Shown: in pieces, positions 34,580-46,010 of the stretch
How positions within the stretch are numbered: position 1 is the first letter of the stretch
Layout of the letters: each line of letters opens with the position of its first letter
Assembly: GCA_026182355.1 (NCBI GenBank)
Contig: JAPFBL010000236.1
Coordinates: 492,136 to 556,135 of the forward strand
DNA: 64,000 nt
DNA from: Hermatobates lingyangjiaoensis
Lineage: Eukaryota > Arthropoda > Insecta > Hemiptera > Hermatobatidae
Direction: 5' to 3'
The notes under the pieces: model-generated
What the model saw: the letters and a program-made list of their open reading frames with translations, nothing else
Databases searched by the model: none
Told to the model about the DNA's origin: nothing
Made by a program: the position numbers and the translations under genes

Positions 34580-34682
34580 TCAAAATACACATTTAATTGC
34601 TCTTTTATTGATAACACATAATAAAGGCGAATGCTTTAATTAATTTCTTGATACACTATAACTTAACTAATTTGAATATATT
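34580..34682 (+). repeat. ~105-bp direct repeat, copy 1
   Basis: TCAAAATACACATTTAATTG and GATAACACATAATAAAGGCG through AACTAATTTGAATATATTG. Reappears at 35397-35502 with a few substitutions and small indels. The interval of about 815 bp holds a 29-bp minisatellite next to the second copy. Confidence 0.85.
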
Positions 34683-35244
34683 GTATACATTGAAATATCG
34701 CTTGGAAAAATGGTCAAAAATTAAAAACTTTTTAACAACGTTGTCAATGAGTTACTACTAATGAATTCAGTGGGATCTACATTATACTATAATCAACTTA
34801 TTATCAAATTGCTCTATAATTAGTTAAATTGAGGATTTATTCAAGTGTGGTCAGCCAAGATCTTTCAACCGAAACAAGCGATATTCATCAGAGTCAAATC
34901 CCAACTGAAACTAAGGATGTTGAAATTATTTTTATAGATAGGAAACATTATTACCATGTAGACTCACATGTATATGGCAGTAGGACCTCTAAAAAAGACT
35001 ACTCTAAAGAAATATGAAACGTTATATCGTGAAACGCTAACCTAAAATATGTTGTTCCTAACGAAAATTTAAAATTTGACGTTCAGTGCTGTCCTTAGGA
35101 CAGAATGTGTTACCTACTTGTTATTTAGTATATTTTTTGCTTAACTTTAAGTAAACTGTAGAATTTATAGAAAATGAATTTTCGGATTTTGAAGGGGTTA
35201 CACATTTTGAGATCTAAAAATGTGGGATCTAAATTAATTTCTGA

Positions 35245-35390
35245 TATTTTGACGATAATTCCTTGATATGTGTGAGTACGAGTAGTAATATAACTCCTTG
35301 ATATGTGTGAGTAGTAATATAGTTCCTTGATATGTGTGAGTAGTAATATAATTCCTTGATATGTGTGAGTAGTAATATATCCAATGTGAG
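35245..35390. repeat. 29-bp minisatellite
   Basis: About four copies of TTCCTTGATATGTGTGAGTA plus GTAATATAA stand in a row, the first slightly longer (TACGAG inserted). The array ends directly at the second ~105-bp repeat. Confidence 0.9.
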
Positions 35391-35396
35391 TAGTAG

Positions 35397-35502
35397 TCAA
35401 AATACACATTATTTAATTGGTCTTTAATTGATAACACATAATAAAGGCGAATACTTTAATTAATTTCTTGATACACTATAACTTAACTAATTTGAATATA
35501 TT
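35397..35502 (+). repeat. ~105-bp direct repeat, copy 2
   Basis: Second copy of 34580-34682. No TG...CA ends or primer-binding-like motif is obvious, so I do not call these LTRs. Confidence 0.85.
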
Positions 35503-37289
35503 GAAAATAAAAATTTTTACGAATTTCATTTAACAAAGCTTCTTCACATCTATATATGTAAATGACCAATATTTTGTTTTTGGGTATTATTCCTTCACAG
35601 CACTTTACACCAAAAACAAGTACTCACTTTTATCACTCTTTTACTTATTTTGAAGATATATAATCACTTGCATTACCATTATCTTCTGTGAGTACTTTGG
35701 GATCAAAAATTTACTCGTATTAACTTTTCATAATTAATTAACAGTCATATAACCACTTTCGGGTCTGTTTACTTTTAATAATTTTAAAATCTCAGTATTA
35801 AATAAAAATAATTTATTAAAATGAAACTTTTTTTTAATATTAATAAAATCAAGGACTATTTATTATAATCCGTTGGAATAATTCATATTATATAAGATAT
35901 CATTATAAAATGATATCTTATAAATCAAACTTGCGTGCTTTCCTTGATTATATAAAAAAGGAATACATCTTTATCCTGATGTATCTGCTCTATTGCAATT
36001 TTTTTAAATCAGTAATGCAATTTTTTCAGCATCTCAGGTTTCCTTCTTTAAGTTGTTAACCAATAAATTACTTAATGGACAATGAAAATAACTATCCCTG
36101 ACAACCAAAACACATCCCTTTTTTTTTTACGTTGATAATAATGAAACATAATTACATCTTTCACCAAATAAGTGTTTCCATAAAGTGAAATCAACGTAAA
36201 ATTGTAACTTTTAATTGCTTTGTAATCTAAGTTAAACATTTATTACCTTTTCCTATACAATAACCATAAACATCCTTTTATGATACTATAATTTAGCAAA
36301 TATTATTGTTCTGCTAAATTTACGATAAACTTTCTTTAAATGTACTTCCTAAACTCCAATCTTTTCATCCTATATCATGAGGTTAACTAACATGTGGGTA
36401 CTAACGGAGAGAAAAGGTGTTTCGTTGATTTAAAAGTATCTGACTGGGAGAAAAAGATTTTTATAAACTAACAATTATTTCTTTCAACGTAATGTATTTA
36501 ACGAATTATTTCTTACGCTCAAAATATTATCGTAAACTAGCATAAAAATGAAATAGAGAACTATAAGGATTCCTTGGTGCTTAAGCTGTAAGACCACTTG
36601 TTCCCTAGGCGAGACCTTTATATGAGGTACTTTTCTGTAACTGTTGGTTAGATATTGCTCTCCAGACGTTGTATATCCGGATTCAGATTACGTTAATATC
36701 AACCGAGGATAATATATTTTGTTGAAAATATGAGTATGCATTGTAGGTTTTAGAGTTACATGTATTTAAGAAGGAGTATACCAAAATGTTTTTTGTATAC
36801 CAACAATTATTTTTTTGTATATCTTTCACTTCATTTGAATATATGATATATTCGATGCCACGAACTAATTTTCTTCTCTAAGGAGATGTAAAATCTAAAG
36901 AGAAGTAGGACAGATAGAATGATTGATAAGGCTAAAGGAATCTTATTATATATATAAAGTTCCATGTAGATAGAGGAACATAGGGAATTCAACAGTCTCT
37001 GTACTAGTGCACTTGGTTTTTCTCTCTTGTCTCCCTTGAAGATGTATGAAACCAAAAATTAGAGTAAGCATGTGTTTTTAATTTCTTTATGTTTCTGTAT
37101 CTACATTGAACTTTATTTGACCTTTTAGGATCGTATTTTTATAGAAAAAGTGTTACATGCTCGGGTTGCTGTTTCCCTGACAAGCAGAACTCATATTCTT
37201 CTCTTTCTCTTGATGACGACGAGATCAAAATATTGAAGTGACTTGTGTATAGTTTCCACGTATTCTTTTCTTGTAATTTTTTGATATAT

Positions 37290-37345
37290 ATATATCATTA
37301 AAGTAAACCGCAATCTCAGCATTCACGATCTTCTGAGATATATAT
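37290..37345 (-). repeat. family E fragment
   Basis: On the minus strand the frame reads SQKIVNAEIAVYFND just before an (AT)n run, the same block as the VVNAEAAV frames at 3732 and 54178. Confidence 0.55.
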
Positions 37346-37369
37346 ATACATATATTTTTCACTTAATTA

Positions 37370-37505
37370 AACAAAACACGATCTAAACTGGACACAATAC
37401 GAGTTCAAAATTCAAGAAGAGTAACACACAGAGTAAGGAAACACACTTACAGACTCAAATTTTCGGGTAATCCGTCTTCAGAAGAAAAGAGAAAAGGAGA
37501 CCAAG
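37370..37505 (-). repeat. family B repeat end
   Basis: ACACGATCTAAACTGGACAC, then GGAAACACACTTACAGACTC and TTTTCGGGTAATCCGTCTTC. Almost the same as the outer end of the giant palindrome (16365-16505), here as a single arm cut off by family A. Confidence 0.85.
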
Positions 37506-37713
37506 CACGTATGTAACAAGAATTCACATAAACACGTGTAATAACAATCAATGATCAAACGACAATATGAAATGGGGAAAAAAAGACTAAGATCTTTCAA
37601 CAAAGTCATTCTAAGGTCAGTTCGGTTTTTGACTCTGACAAAGACTGCTTGTTCCGGTTGAAAGATCTTAGTTTTTTTTCCCCATTTCATATTGTCGTCT
37701 GATCATTGATATA
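37506..37713. repeat. family A hairpin with (AT)n end
   Basis: AAACACGTGTAATAACAATC leads to an inverted arm ending CTTTCAACAAAGTC. The direct arm follows from TTTTTGACTCTGACAAAGAC to GTCTGATCATTGATATATAT. Interrupts a family B repeat. Confidence 0.85.
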
Positions 37714-38387
37714 TATATGTTTGTAAATTTTTGTAGCAATCCTTCCTGTAAGCATATACTATTAAAAATGTAACCATAATTTGCTGAAAATTGCTATTTG
37801 ATAAGTTTCTCCGTCTTTCTGAATAATGTTTTCGTTATTGCATCTAAAATAAATAATATATTTTCTACTGTCAACATGTTTCACCTTTTTCCTAGAACCA
37901 TGTTAGGAACGAAAATGATTCTCAAATATTTTTCCTGTTATATAAGGAAAGTGTAGTACATTAGGAGGATTAAAGTTGTTTGTTCAAATCTTGGGGGTGA
38001 GTGACCTAAGGGGTCGCTGTTGCTACCTGGGTCGGGTCTATTTGGCCTTGTGTAGATCCGTATAATTTCTAAATTTTATAGCTTTCTAACTGTATACTGT
38101 TATGAAGTTTCATTTATTATATGCTTAGAACATCAATAATTTGAAGTATGTGGTGATCTCTTTCCTTTTATATTATTTAAGTTTTTGTTGTGATAATTTC
38201 TCTTGTTAATTTGGTCTTGTGAAATTGCTCCATGTGTTTCTTAGGAGCTCCAGATTTCAGATGCACACTGAGCCTCCTCCTTTAAGGGTAGTAGTGGTTA
38301 CATTTGAGTAAAAAAAAACAAGAATGTTGTTATCTGCCAAAATAAAACATCTTTGAAACTCTAGTAATCAATAAAACGTGAACGGTG

Positions 38388-38391
<4 letters not shown>

Positions 38392-38445
<54 letters not shown>
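38392..38445. repeat. (GT)n microsatellite
   Basis: About 27 GT dinucleotides without interruption. A GC-balanced stretch of about 180 bases follows it (38446-38630) and stands out from the AT-rich surroundings, but I could not assign it. Confidence 0.97.
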
Positions 38446-38446
<1 letters not shown>

Positions 38447-39484
38447 CCTGGTATGGAATGACGCAAGGTTCTGTACTGATCAACGACCCAGCCCGGTTCT
38501 TGGAGACCACTATCCCACAGAATCGGGACTGGTGGATTTACCTCCTTTCTGAGAGATGGTGTTTTGCAAGACTTGCTATCTTCCACATAAACAATCAAGA
38601 GTCATGATCGAAAATTAGAACCTCAAATCTTATGCACTAACAGACTCCTCTCAACAACCAGAACTCTTCTGATCTCAGTTTCTAAAACTCAACACAGAAT
38701 GTTGAGTCACTTTTCATTTTACCTTTTATAACCCAATTAAGAGGAGGGTGAGATTTTTTCTTAAACGGTGAATCTCATTGTATAGAATTCACGTATGCTA
38801 GGTAAGAATACACACTTTCACAACCGTTACAGATTGGCATGTGTGAATTTTTTACTGAAAAGATGAAACTGATATTGATGGTCATATACTTAACCATATC
38901 AATCACTTAATCACATTATCATGTAATAGTTCATATCACTAAAAAAATAAATCAAGCCCCTATAAGAGGCATTTAAAAAGTAAACAGGCTGTTTTTGAAG
39001 GAGAAACTTGTTTCTCATCGTAAATCACGCATGAAGTGAAAAGCTCTGCGTTGATGAGTGTTGAAGATCCATTTCAAGAAGATTTGAGCAACCCAGTTAT
39101 AGCATCTTCCCATTGTCAGAGAGGCATCATTTCACTCGCAATTGCCAAACTTTATGTAAATTCTTTCTCATTACCTCCTAAAGGTAAAATTCTCACAGTT
39201 TTTCATAATCTATTCTAACAAGACATAAACAAAGCTTTTTTTTATCGTATCAATTTTTTTTCATAAAATATATTTCACTATATTTTTCACGATCCAAAAA
39301 AATAAAGGATGAAGAATGTAATTTATTTAATTAAAAACGTCATTGATCAGACAGTGTAAGAAGATATTTTACGTATTTCTTTTTGAAGTTAATTTGTGTT
39401 TGTTGGTTTATGCAACACGTTTCGCTTGTAAAATATTCTATACACACATTATATTCTATATCATCTATATATTGTGTATGTTCT

Positions 39485-39572
39485 ATACACATAGCCACAC
39501 ACAAACATACACACACGCACAGACACACACACACACACACACACACATAAATATATATATACATATATATAT
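39485..39572. repeat. compound (AC)n and (AT)n microsatellite
   Basis: CACACAAACATACACACACG-type sequence grading into ATATATATACATATATATAT, directly at the left border of the triplicated repeat. Confidence 0.9.
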
Positions 39573-40209
39573 AGTTTACTAAGGGTTGTCCGGGGAAAGG
39601 AATATGATTCGATGCGATGTTGACCAATGGGAGTAGAGTTACAGGTCCAGGCGTAAGGTCCCAGTTGCCCGCTGCTCAGCAAAAAGCCTTTGCGTTCTGC
39701 CAATAGGTATAGAGGTTGCACAGTCCCTCTGTGTTAAATGATGTTTGGCAGAAAACATTAGCCTCACTTTACAGTGAACTCCTGTTCCCTTTCTATTTTT
39801 GATTTTTGTGGTGGTTGGGTGTTGTTGTTGTTTACTATTTTCTGTTACGGATATTGCTGGATATTTAAATGATACTCTCGGTTGTTTACTGCGAAAAGCC
39901 GCCTTCATCTTCATGCCAACAGGGGTAGAGGTTGCACAGTCCCTCTTGATTATTAAGAGATGTTGACACTGGAATCCAACTTCTTCTCGTAGAAACATCT
40001 TCAAGTTGTAGGTTTTGTATATTGTTCTCTTCGGTTTCTTATGTTCATGTTTTTTCTTCAGTTGAATGTTATTGCTGCTATTGATGGGTGGCTGGTAGGT
40101 GATGAAAAGTTCTGCACTGTTGACCTGGTGGTGGTATTTGCGACATGTTTCAACCATTCTCTGGTTATCTTCAGGCAAGGAAATGGCCCAGACGTTGGTC
40201 CTTATATAC
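39573..40209 (-). repeat. triplicated repeat, copy 1 (direct)
   Basis: Starts AGTTTACTAAGGGTTGTCCG and repeats at 40210 almost without change, a period of 637 bases. It ends with an extra segment of about 110 bases (40100-40209) containing, on the minus strand, CTGAAGAT, an AACC/GGTT hairpin and GAAACATGTCGC. Internally AGAGGGACTGTGCAACCTCT occurs twice (minus strand). A 239-codon minus-strand frame runs through it; the base composition is less AT-rich than the surroundings. Family not recognised. Confidence 0.9.
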
Positions 40210-40737
40210 AGTTTACTATGGGTTGTCCGGGGAAAGGAATATGATTCGATGCGATGTTGACCAATGGGAGTAGAGTTACAGGTCCAGGCGTAAGGTCCCA
40301 GTTGCCCGCTGCTCAGCAAAAAGCCTTTGCGTTCTGCCAATAGGTATAGAGGTTGCACAGTCCCTCTGTGTTAAATGATGTTTGGCAGAAAACATTAGCC
40401 TCACTTTACAGTGAACTCCTGTTCCCTTTCTATTTTTGATTTTTGTGGTGGTTGGGTGTTGTTGTTGTTTACTATTTTCTGTTACGGATATTGCTGGATA
40501 TTTAAATGATACTCTCGGTTGTTTACTGCGAAAAGCCGCCTTCATCTTCATGCCAACAGGGGTAGAGGTTGCACAGTCCCTCTTGATTATTAAGAGATGT
40601 TGACACTGGAATCCAACTTCTTCTCGTAGAAACATCTTCAAGTTGTAGGTTTTGTATATTGTTCTCTTCGGTTTCTTATGTTCATGTTTTTTCTTCAGTT
40701 GAATGTTATTGCTGCTATTGATGGGTGGCTGGTAGGT
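40210..40737 (-). repeat. triplicated repeat, copy 2 (direct)
   Basis: Nearly identical to 39573-40100. It ends at GGTGGCTGGTAGGT and is followed at once by an inverted copy. Confidence 0.92.
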
Positions 40738-41182
40738 AAACATGAACATAAGAAACCGAAGAGAACAATATACAAAACCTACAACTTGAAGATGTTTCTA
40801 CGAGAAGAAGTTGGATTCCAGTGTCAACATCTCTTAATAATCAAGAGGGACTGTGCAACCTCTACCCCTGTTGGCATGAAGATGAAGGCGGCTTTTCGCA
40901 GTAAACAACCGAGAGTATCATTTAAATATCCAGCAATATCCGTAACAGAAAATAGTAAACAACAACAACACCCAACCACCACAAAAATCAAAAATAGAAA
41001 GGGAACAGGAGTTCACTGTAAAGTGAGGCTAATGTTTTCTGCCAAACATCATTTAACACAGAGGGACTGTGCAACCTCTATACCTATTGGCAGAACGCAA
41101 AGGCTTTTTGCTGAGCAGCGGGCAACTGGGACCTTACGCCTGGACCTGTAACTCTACTCCCATTGGTCAACATCGCATCGGA
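40738..41182 (+). repeat. triplicated repeat, copy 3 (inverted)
   Basis: Inverted copy of about 40240-40690: AAACATGAACATAAGAAACC answers GGTTTCTTATGTTCATGTTT across a loop of about 50 bases. A 157-codon frame encoded here is also found on the minus strand of copies 1 and 2. It ends CATCGCATCG, where copies 1 and 2 continue. Confidence 0.92.
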
Positions 41183-41206
41183 ACATATATATATGTATAT
41201 ATATTT
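41183..41206. repeat. family E copy, left part (split by Jockey)
   Basis: An (AT)n-like run and ATATTTGT immediately before the target duplication. Together with 46386-46490 it rebuilds the family E edge seen at 54210-54310. Confidence 0.7.
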
Positions 41207-41658
41207 GTGTACAATGGGAGCGAGTCACGTACAGGTAGAGTTAGAGGAAGGATCTGTTTTCCTTTGTGCGGCAGAGTAGTTATCCTGGTCATTCGCTGAT
41301 CTGTGGAACCCTAGAAGGACCCTAAAGTGTATTTCTCGGCACCTGACCAAAGGGCAGATATACCTGACAGTCTACCGCCATTGTCTAAACGACCGGCCAA
41401 GCAAGTCCGCCAGCCATCTGTCAACCCTGCTCAGAAGGGATTACCCACCCGGTCTACAACGCCTGCTCTCGCATCTCACCGCCTACCTGCTGGACAACTT
41501 TCTACTGGAGATTAGCTGGCTTAGGTTCATTCATCCCGTCCGGACTGTGTACCGGAGCCACTTGCCTTCAGCCTTTGTTTACCAGTAAGTGCCACTCCTT
41601 AATAAACGTTTTGTTTTATTTTTCAATTGTAATACTTGCCAGGTGTGCACGCTACAAC

Positions 41659-43104
41659 ATGAGTTCACTTAACCTTAGCAAATTAGACTTTACAAATGCT
41701 GACGAGCTTAGGGATGCCCTGAACAAGGCTGAGGCTATGGTTCAGGCTATCCTGACTGCTCTGACGGTGCTACAGAGCGTTCAGCCTGACTCAGGTGGAC
41801 CCCCAAACCCAAACAAAGGGCGGGCTGGAGGCTCTGCGGTCCCAAATACCACTGATGTCCCAAATACCACACATACAAAAGGGCTCTCAGCGCAGGCGTC
41901 TGCGACCACTGAGGCTCTTTTGTCTACAAAGGCTCATGAGCCAACCGCGCCTTCAACCTCGACTACAGGCTTTGAGACTGTGTCGAAGAAGAAGAAAAGG
42001 AAGCAGGCTTCACCTGGTTCAGCGAATAACACTGTACAAACACCAACCACGAGGAGGTTTACGGCTGAGTTTAGGAGAGAAAACGTTGGTATGGAGAGAG
42101 TGGTCTCTAAGACACCCTGTGCCAACTCTTCCTCTCAGCCGTCAACCTCCAAATCAAACAGTAGGGCAGACACTATCAAAACTGACACTGGCTCCAAGGT
42201 ACCACCCCCTTTCCTTGTCGCCAGTTACGACGAATATAAACGTTATGTAAGGCTAAACAGCCATGTATTACATCTGTTTAAGGCTTCTGCCGGTCCTAAG
42301 CAGATCAAAATCCAAACAAGGGACGAAGATGGGTACCGGACTGTCTATCAGACCCTTGTGAAATGTAACGTTCAGTTTCACTCCTATCGCCCTCAGTGGG
42401 AGGAAAGGAACTTTCGTTACGTAATTCGTAACCTTCCTCCCCACGCCAGGGAAGAAGAAGTGAAAATGGCACTGGAAGAACAGGGTCTGGAGGTAAAGTC
42501 TGTTACCCAAATGACGTCCTCCCGGCTGACTGACAAGGAAACGGGCCAGCCTAAGAAGCTTAGGCTGTTCGAATTTGTTACCTCCTCTAAGGAGCTAGCA
42601 ACTATTACCCACTTGCTAACTTTTGAGGTGAAGATTGAGAGGTCTAGAAGGGGCGCTGGACCTCCTCAATGCCATAGGTGTCAGCGTGTGGGCCACACGC
42701 AGGCATACTGCAACTTTCACCCCAAGTGCGTTAAATGCGCGGATGCGCACCATTATAAAGAGTGTAAGAAGCCTGAGGGTGCGCCACCCTCTTGCTCAAA
42801 TTGTAAGGGAGAGCATCCTGCCAATTACAGAGGCTGCACTTACTTCAAGGCGCAAACTAAGAGGAGGAAACCTAAGAACTCCCTCGTAAAAAAGGGAGTG
42901 TCTTATAAACAGGCTCTTGGTGCCTCCAGCCAGCCTGCCTCCCAAACTACCCAACCTGTTCAAGAGGAAAACGACCTCTTGATGGTCATCAAGGCCTTAC
43001 AGGACAGTTCGTTATTGTCTCGCCTAAGTGCGGCAGTACGAATGTCCAAAGAGATAGATACTATCTCTCTGCGGGACCATGCTACTATTGCTCTGCTGTC
43101 ATGA
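41659..43104 (+). CDS. Jockey-type ORF1: gag-like nucleic-acid-binding protein
   Basis: The ATG at 41659 (AACATGAGTT context) opens 481 codons; the frame upstream is open but has no ATG I would use. The first half is Ser/Thr/Pro-rich and low in structure. About residues 252-320 (FRYVIRNLPPHAREEEVKMA) resemble the PRE_C2HC domain found before gag zinc fingers of Jockey-type elements. Three zinc knuckles lie at about residues 338-393: CHRCQRVGHTQAYC (CX2CX4HX4C), CVKCADAHHYKEC (CX2CX3HX4C) and CSNCKGEHPANYRGC (CX2CX3HX6C). It would coat the element RNA and help deliver it to chromatin. The stop overlaps the ORF2 start by 4 bases, pointing to reinitiation or a similar coupled mechanism. Confidence 0.95.
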   Translation: MSSLNLSKLDFTNADELRDALNKAEAMVQAILTALTVLQSVQPDSGGPPNPNKGRAGGSAVPNTTDVPNTTHTKGLSAQASATTEALLSTKAHEPTAPSTSTTGFETVSKKKKRKQASPGSANNTVQTPTTRRFTAEFRRENVGMERVVSKTPCANSSSQPSTSKSNSRADTIKTDTGSKVPPPFLVASYDEYKRYVRLNSHVLHLFKASAGPKQIKIQTRDEDGYRTVYQTLVKCNVQFHSYRPQWEERNFRYVIRNLPPHAREEEVKMALEEQGLEVKSVTQMTSSRLTDKETGQPKKLRLFEFVTSSKELATITHLLTFEVKIERSRRGAGPPQCHRCQRVGHTQAYCNFHPKCVKCADAHHYKECKKPEGAPPSCSNCKGEHPANYRGCTYFKAQTKRRKPKNSLVKKGVSYKQALGASSQPASQTTQPVQEENDLLMVIKALQDSSLLSRLSAAVRMSKEIDTISLRDHATIALLS

Positions 43105-45791
43105 ACAGAGATAATAGAAGACTAAGAGCCCTTATCTGGAACGCGAACGGAATTCGCGCAAAGAGGAACGAGCTCTCGGAGTTCCTCAACCGTCACTCCA
43201 TTGACATAGTGCTGCTCAGTGAAACTCACTTAGCACCACAACACAAGTTCAGTCTACCTGGTTACTCAATCAGCAGAACTGATAGAAAGTCTTACCCTAG
43301 AACGGCAGAAAAGAGTCATGGAGGAACTCTTATAGCCGTCAGGTTAGACATACCCTATACAACACTGCCAGTTAACCTAGAGGTCAAGCTAGAAAACACT
43401 TCAATACAGGTCCAACATAATGGTAAACCATTAAGGTTGGTATCGGTGTATAATACACCGAACACAATGATACCCCACAAAACCCTAAAGAAGTTTATGG
43501 GGACGTCAACCCCCACGATCATGGGAGGAGACTTCAACACACAACACACAATGTGGAACTGCTCGAGGGATAGAAAGATGGGAAAAGCCTTGTTAAGCGC
43601 CTGTAACAGGCTTGGCCTAAACATCTACTATCCAGCAGTTCCAACTCACATAACAGCCAGGACTGCTAGCACCATCGACTTAGCTATTGCCAACTCCAAG
43701 GCTCCGGCTGTGAGGCTGGAAACGATCCAGGAGCTTTCTTCTGATCACTATCCAGTCCTCATGGAGTTGACAGGCTCAGTAGTGCAATGTCCCTCCACCA
43801 AACCCGTCGTTACAGATTGGGTGCGGTTTAAAAGGACACTTAGTCACATGTCCTACCCAACAGAGGTTAACACACGGGCAGAAATAGACAGAGAGGTTCA
43901 AAACCTAACTGACTCTATTCACGAGGCCCTTAACAAATCGCAAGCTGAACGAAACAACACAGGGTGGGAAAAGCCACAAGATAAACAAATAGTTAATCTT
44001 ATCTCGTACAGAAATAAGGTCCGTAAACTTTGGAATAAGTATAAACTACCATCACATAAAACTGTAGTGAATAAACTTAATAAACAAATTCGCTACAGAT
44101 TACAAGTTATGAGGGAAGAGGCCCTCAATAAAAAACTCGAAGAAATAGACAATACCCCAGAAGCTTGGCAGTTTCTGAGGAGATTGCGAGGGACTAAACA
44201 GCCGACTGTTGCCCTCAAACACAAAAATAGCCTCTGCATTACTCCTCAGGAGATTGCAGAGGCATTCGCGGAGACTTTAGGCGAATTATACAAAGAGGAT
44301 GGCCCTAAACTCTCTTCTTGTATATCTCCTCCGGAGGAGTCTATCTCTCTCAATATGGAAGAAATTAAAACCATATTGAAAGGGCTCCCGAGGCGCAAAG
44401 CACCGGGTGCGGATGACGTAAATAACTACGTTCTGAAGCAGCTCCCTGACCCTACACTCAACTGGCTAACCTCCATATTTAATGCTTGCATTAAAATTGG
44501 TTACTTTCCATCAGCCTGGAAACAGGCCAGGATAGTCCTTATCCCCAAACCGGGAAAGGATCCAACTCTAGCCAGTAACTACAGGCCTATAAGCTTGCTT
44601 AGTTCTCTAAGCAAGGTATTTGAGAAGGTCTTACTCAAACACGAATCCGAGTTTCTCCAATTCACAGATATCCAGTTTGGATACAAAAAGGGACACGGGT
44701 GCGTTCAGTTACTGCGACGCACCCTCAACTTCTTACACTACGCTAAGCAAAGAAAGCTTAGAACATACACCCTAGCCATCGACCTTAACAAGGCCTTTGA
44801 TTGCGTCTGGCACGAAGGCATTGTTAAGAAACTAGGAGACGCTGGACTTCCTCAATGGTTCCAAAGGATCGTTCACTCCTATCTAACTGAACGATCCTTT
44901 AGAGTCAAAGCCAGAGACACTTTATCCTCGCAGTACAAGATTGAGAGGGGGGTTCCCCAAGGCTCTTGTCTGGGGCCTATCCTTTTCAACTTCTACTTGC
45001 AGGACTTTCCCCAGTGGAATAAAAATAATAGAAACATACAGACACTAGAGGGTATCTATGCAGATGACATTTTGGTATCATGCCGGTCGTACTTCATAGA
45101 TACCCCCCTAAGACAATTTCAGCAACATGTTGACAGGATGGTGCAATGGACTAAGGTATGGAGGATGAATATTAATCCATCCAAATGCACCTTCACTGTC
45201 AACCTGCGCAAGAGACTCGGATACACACCTACACTGCGCATCCACGAACAACACATACCCGTAACAAATTCATTTAGGTACCTTGGCGTTACCATTGACC
45301 AAAAACTGTCCCTAAAAAACCATGTGAGCTGCACACTTGGCAAGGCCTACGGCGCCAGGAGTGGCATCTACTTTTTATTACGGCCTGGCTCTGGTCTCTC
45401 CCTTCGGACCAGGGTGAACCTCTACAAGGCACTTTTAAGGCCAATCGTCGCGTACGGGGTCACAGCCTGGGCTAAGCCGGCGGGTAAGTTAATGAAACGC
45501 ATTTATGCGTTTCAGAATAAAACCCTCCGACTTATCCTGGGCGCACCACGCTACGCGACGAACGAGTTCCTGCATAGGGAAGTCAAGCTGGAGCGTCTCT
45601 CCAGGTTTGTCCGCAGGTTGGGCAGGAAAGAGGACAAAAGAAATGCCACTTCAACTAACCCTCTGATTGCTGCCATTCAGGGTTTATTACTCACTGAAGT
45701 GATGCAGGAGGAAGAGGCTGGGATGGGCAGAGCTGCGGCTGATATGGACAACAACCCAGTAGAGGAACGGGTAGTAGGCCGGCTATGTTGA
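43101..45791 (+). CDS. Jockey-type ORF2: endonuclease and reverse transcriptase
   Basis: 896 codons. Residues 1-225 form an exonuclease/endonuclease/phosphatase-type nuclease: NANG at 14-17, ETHL with Glu41, GGDFN with Asp144 and Asn146, TIDLAI near 191-196 and SDHYP with Asp215-His216. The reverse transcriptase spans about 420-710: FNACIKIGYFP and KPGKDP blocks, then AIDLNKAFD with Asp561 (motif A), GVPQGSCLGP near 617-626 (motif B), and YADD at 653-656 with Asp655-Asp656 (motif C). A YLGV block follows. No RNase H is evident. It nicks target DNA and primes reverse transcription there. All catalytic residues that I can check are present, so the protein could be active. The clade is assigned by ORF1 type and layout. 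Confidence 0.96.
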   Translation: MNRDNRRLRALIWNANGIRAKRNELSEFLNRHSIDIVLLSETHLAPQHKFSLPGYSISRTDRKSYPRTAEKSHGGTLIAVRLDIPYTTLPVNLEVKLENTSIQVQHNGKPLRLVSVYNTPNTMIPHKTLKKFMGTSTPTIMGGDFNTQHTMWNCSRDRKMGKALLSACNRLGLNIYYPAVPTHITARTASTIDLAIANSKAPAVRLETIQELSSDHYPVLMELTGSVVQCPSTKPVVTDWVRFKRTLSHMSYPTEVNTRAEIDREVQNLTDSIHEALNKSQAERNNTGWEKPQDKQIVNLISYRNKVRKLWNKYKLPSHKTVVNKLNKQIRYRLQVMREEALNKKLEEIDNTPEAWQFLRRLRGTKQPTVALKHKNSLCITPQEIAEAFAETLGELYKEDGPKLSSCISPPEESISLNMEEIKTILKGLPRRKAPGADDVNNYVLKQLPDPTLNWLTSIFNACIKIGYFPSAWKQARIVLIPKPGKDPTLASNYRPISLLSSLSKVFEKVLLKHESEFLQFTDIQFGYKKGHGCVQLLRRTLNFLHYAKQRKLRTYTLAIDLNKAFDCVWHEGIVKKLGDAGLPQWFQRIVHSYLTERSFRVKARDTLSSQYKIERGVPQGSCLGPILFNFYLQDFPQWNKNNRNIQTLEGIYADDILVSCRSYFIDTPLRQFQQHVDRMVQWTKVWRMNINPSKCTFTVNLRKRLGYTPTLRIHEQHIPVTNSFRYLGVTIDQKLSLKNHVSCTLGKAYGARSGIYFLLRPGSGLSLRTRVNLYKALLRPIVAYGVTAWAKPAGKLMKRIYAFQNKTLRLILGAPRYATNEFLHREVKLERLSRFVRRLGRKEDKRNATSTNPLIAAIQGLLLTEVMQEEEAGMGRAAADMDNNPVEERVVGRLC

Positions 45792-45841
45792 CGCTGTCCT
45801 ACACAGGAGCCGAGGGATAATACAGTTCCACAAAGGGAAGA

Positions 45842-45979
45842 AATATTATTGTTATTATCATTATTATTATTATTATTATAAAATCATTATTATTATTAGT
45901 ATTATTATTACCATTCCTATTATTATTATTATAACTATTATTATTGTAGTTGCTACTTATTGTTAGTATAATTATTACT

Positions 45980-46010
<31 letters not shown>

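Noticed and set aside
34580..35502. LTR retrotransposon with ~105-bp LTRs
   Set aside because: No TG...CA ends, primer-binding site, polypurine tract or gag-pol frame between the copies.
38368..38607. Overlapping frames beside the (GT)n tract
   Set aside because: His-Thr and Val-Cys repeats are microsatellite translations; the remaining ~50 codons on either strand match nothing I recognise.
39639..40358. 239-codon minus-strand frame
   Set aside because: It runs across the junction of two direct repeat copies and has no recognisable domain; described as a repeat feature instead.
41934..42510. Other frames inside the Jockey ORF1 and ORF2
   Set aside because: Shadow frames on other phases or the other strand of well-supported coding sequence.
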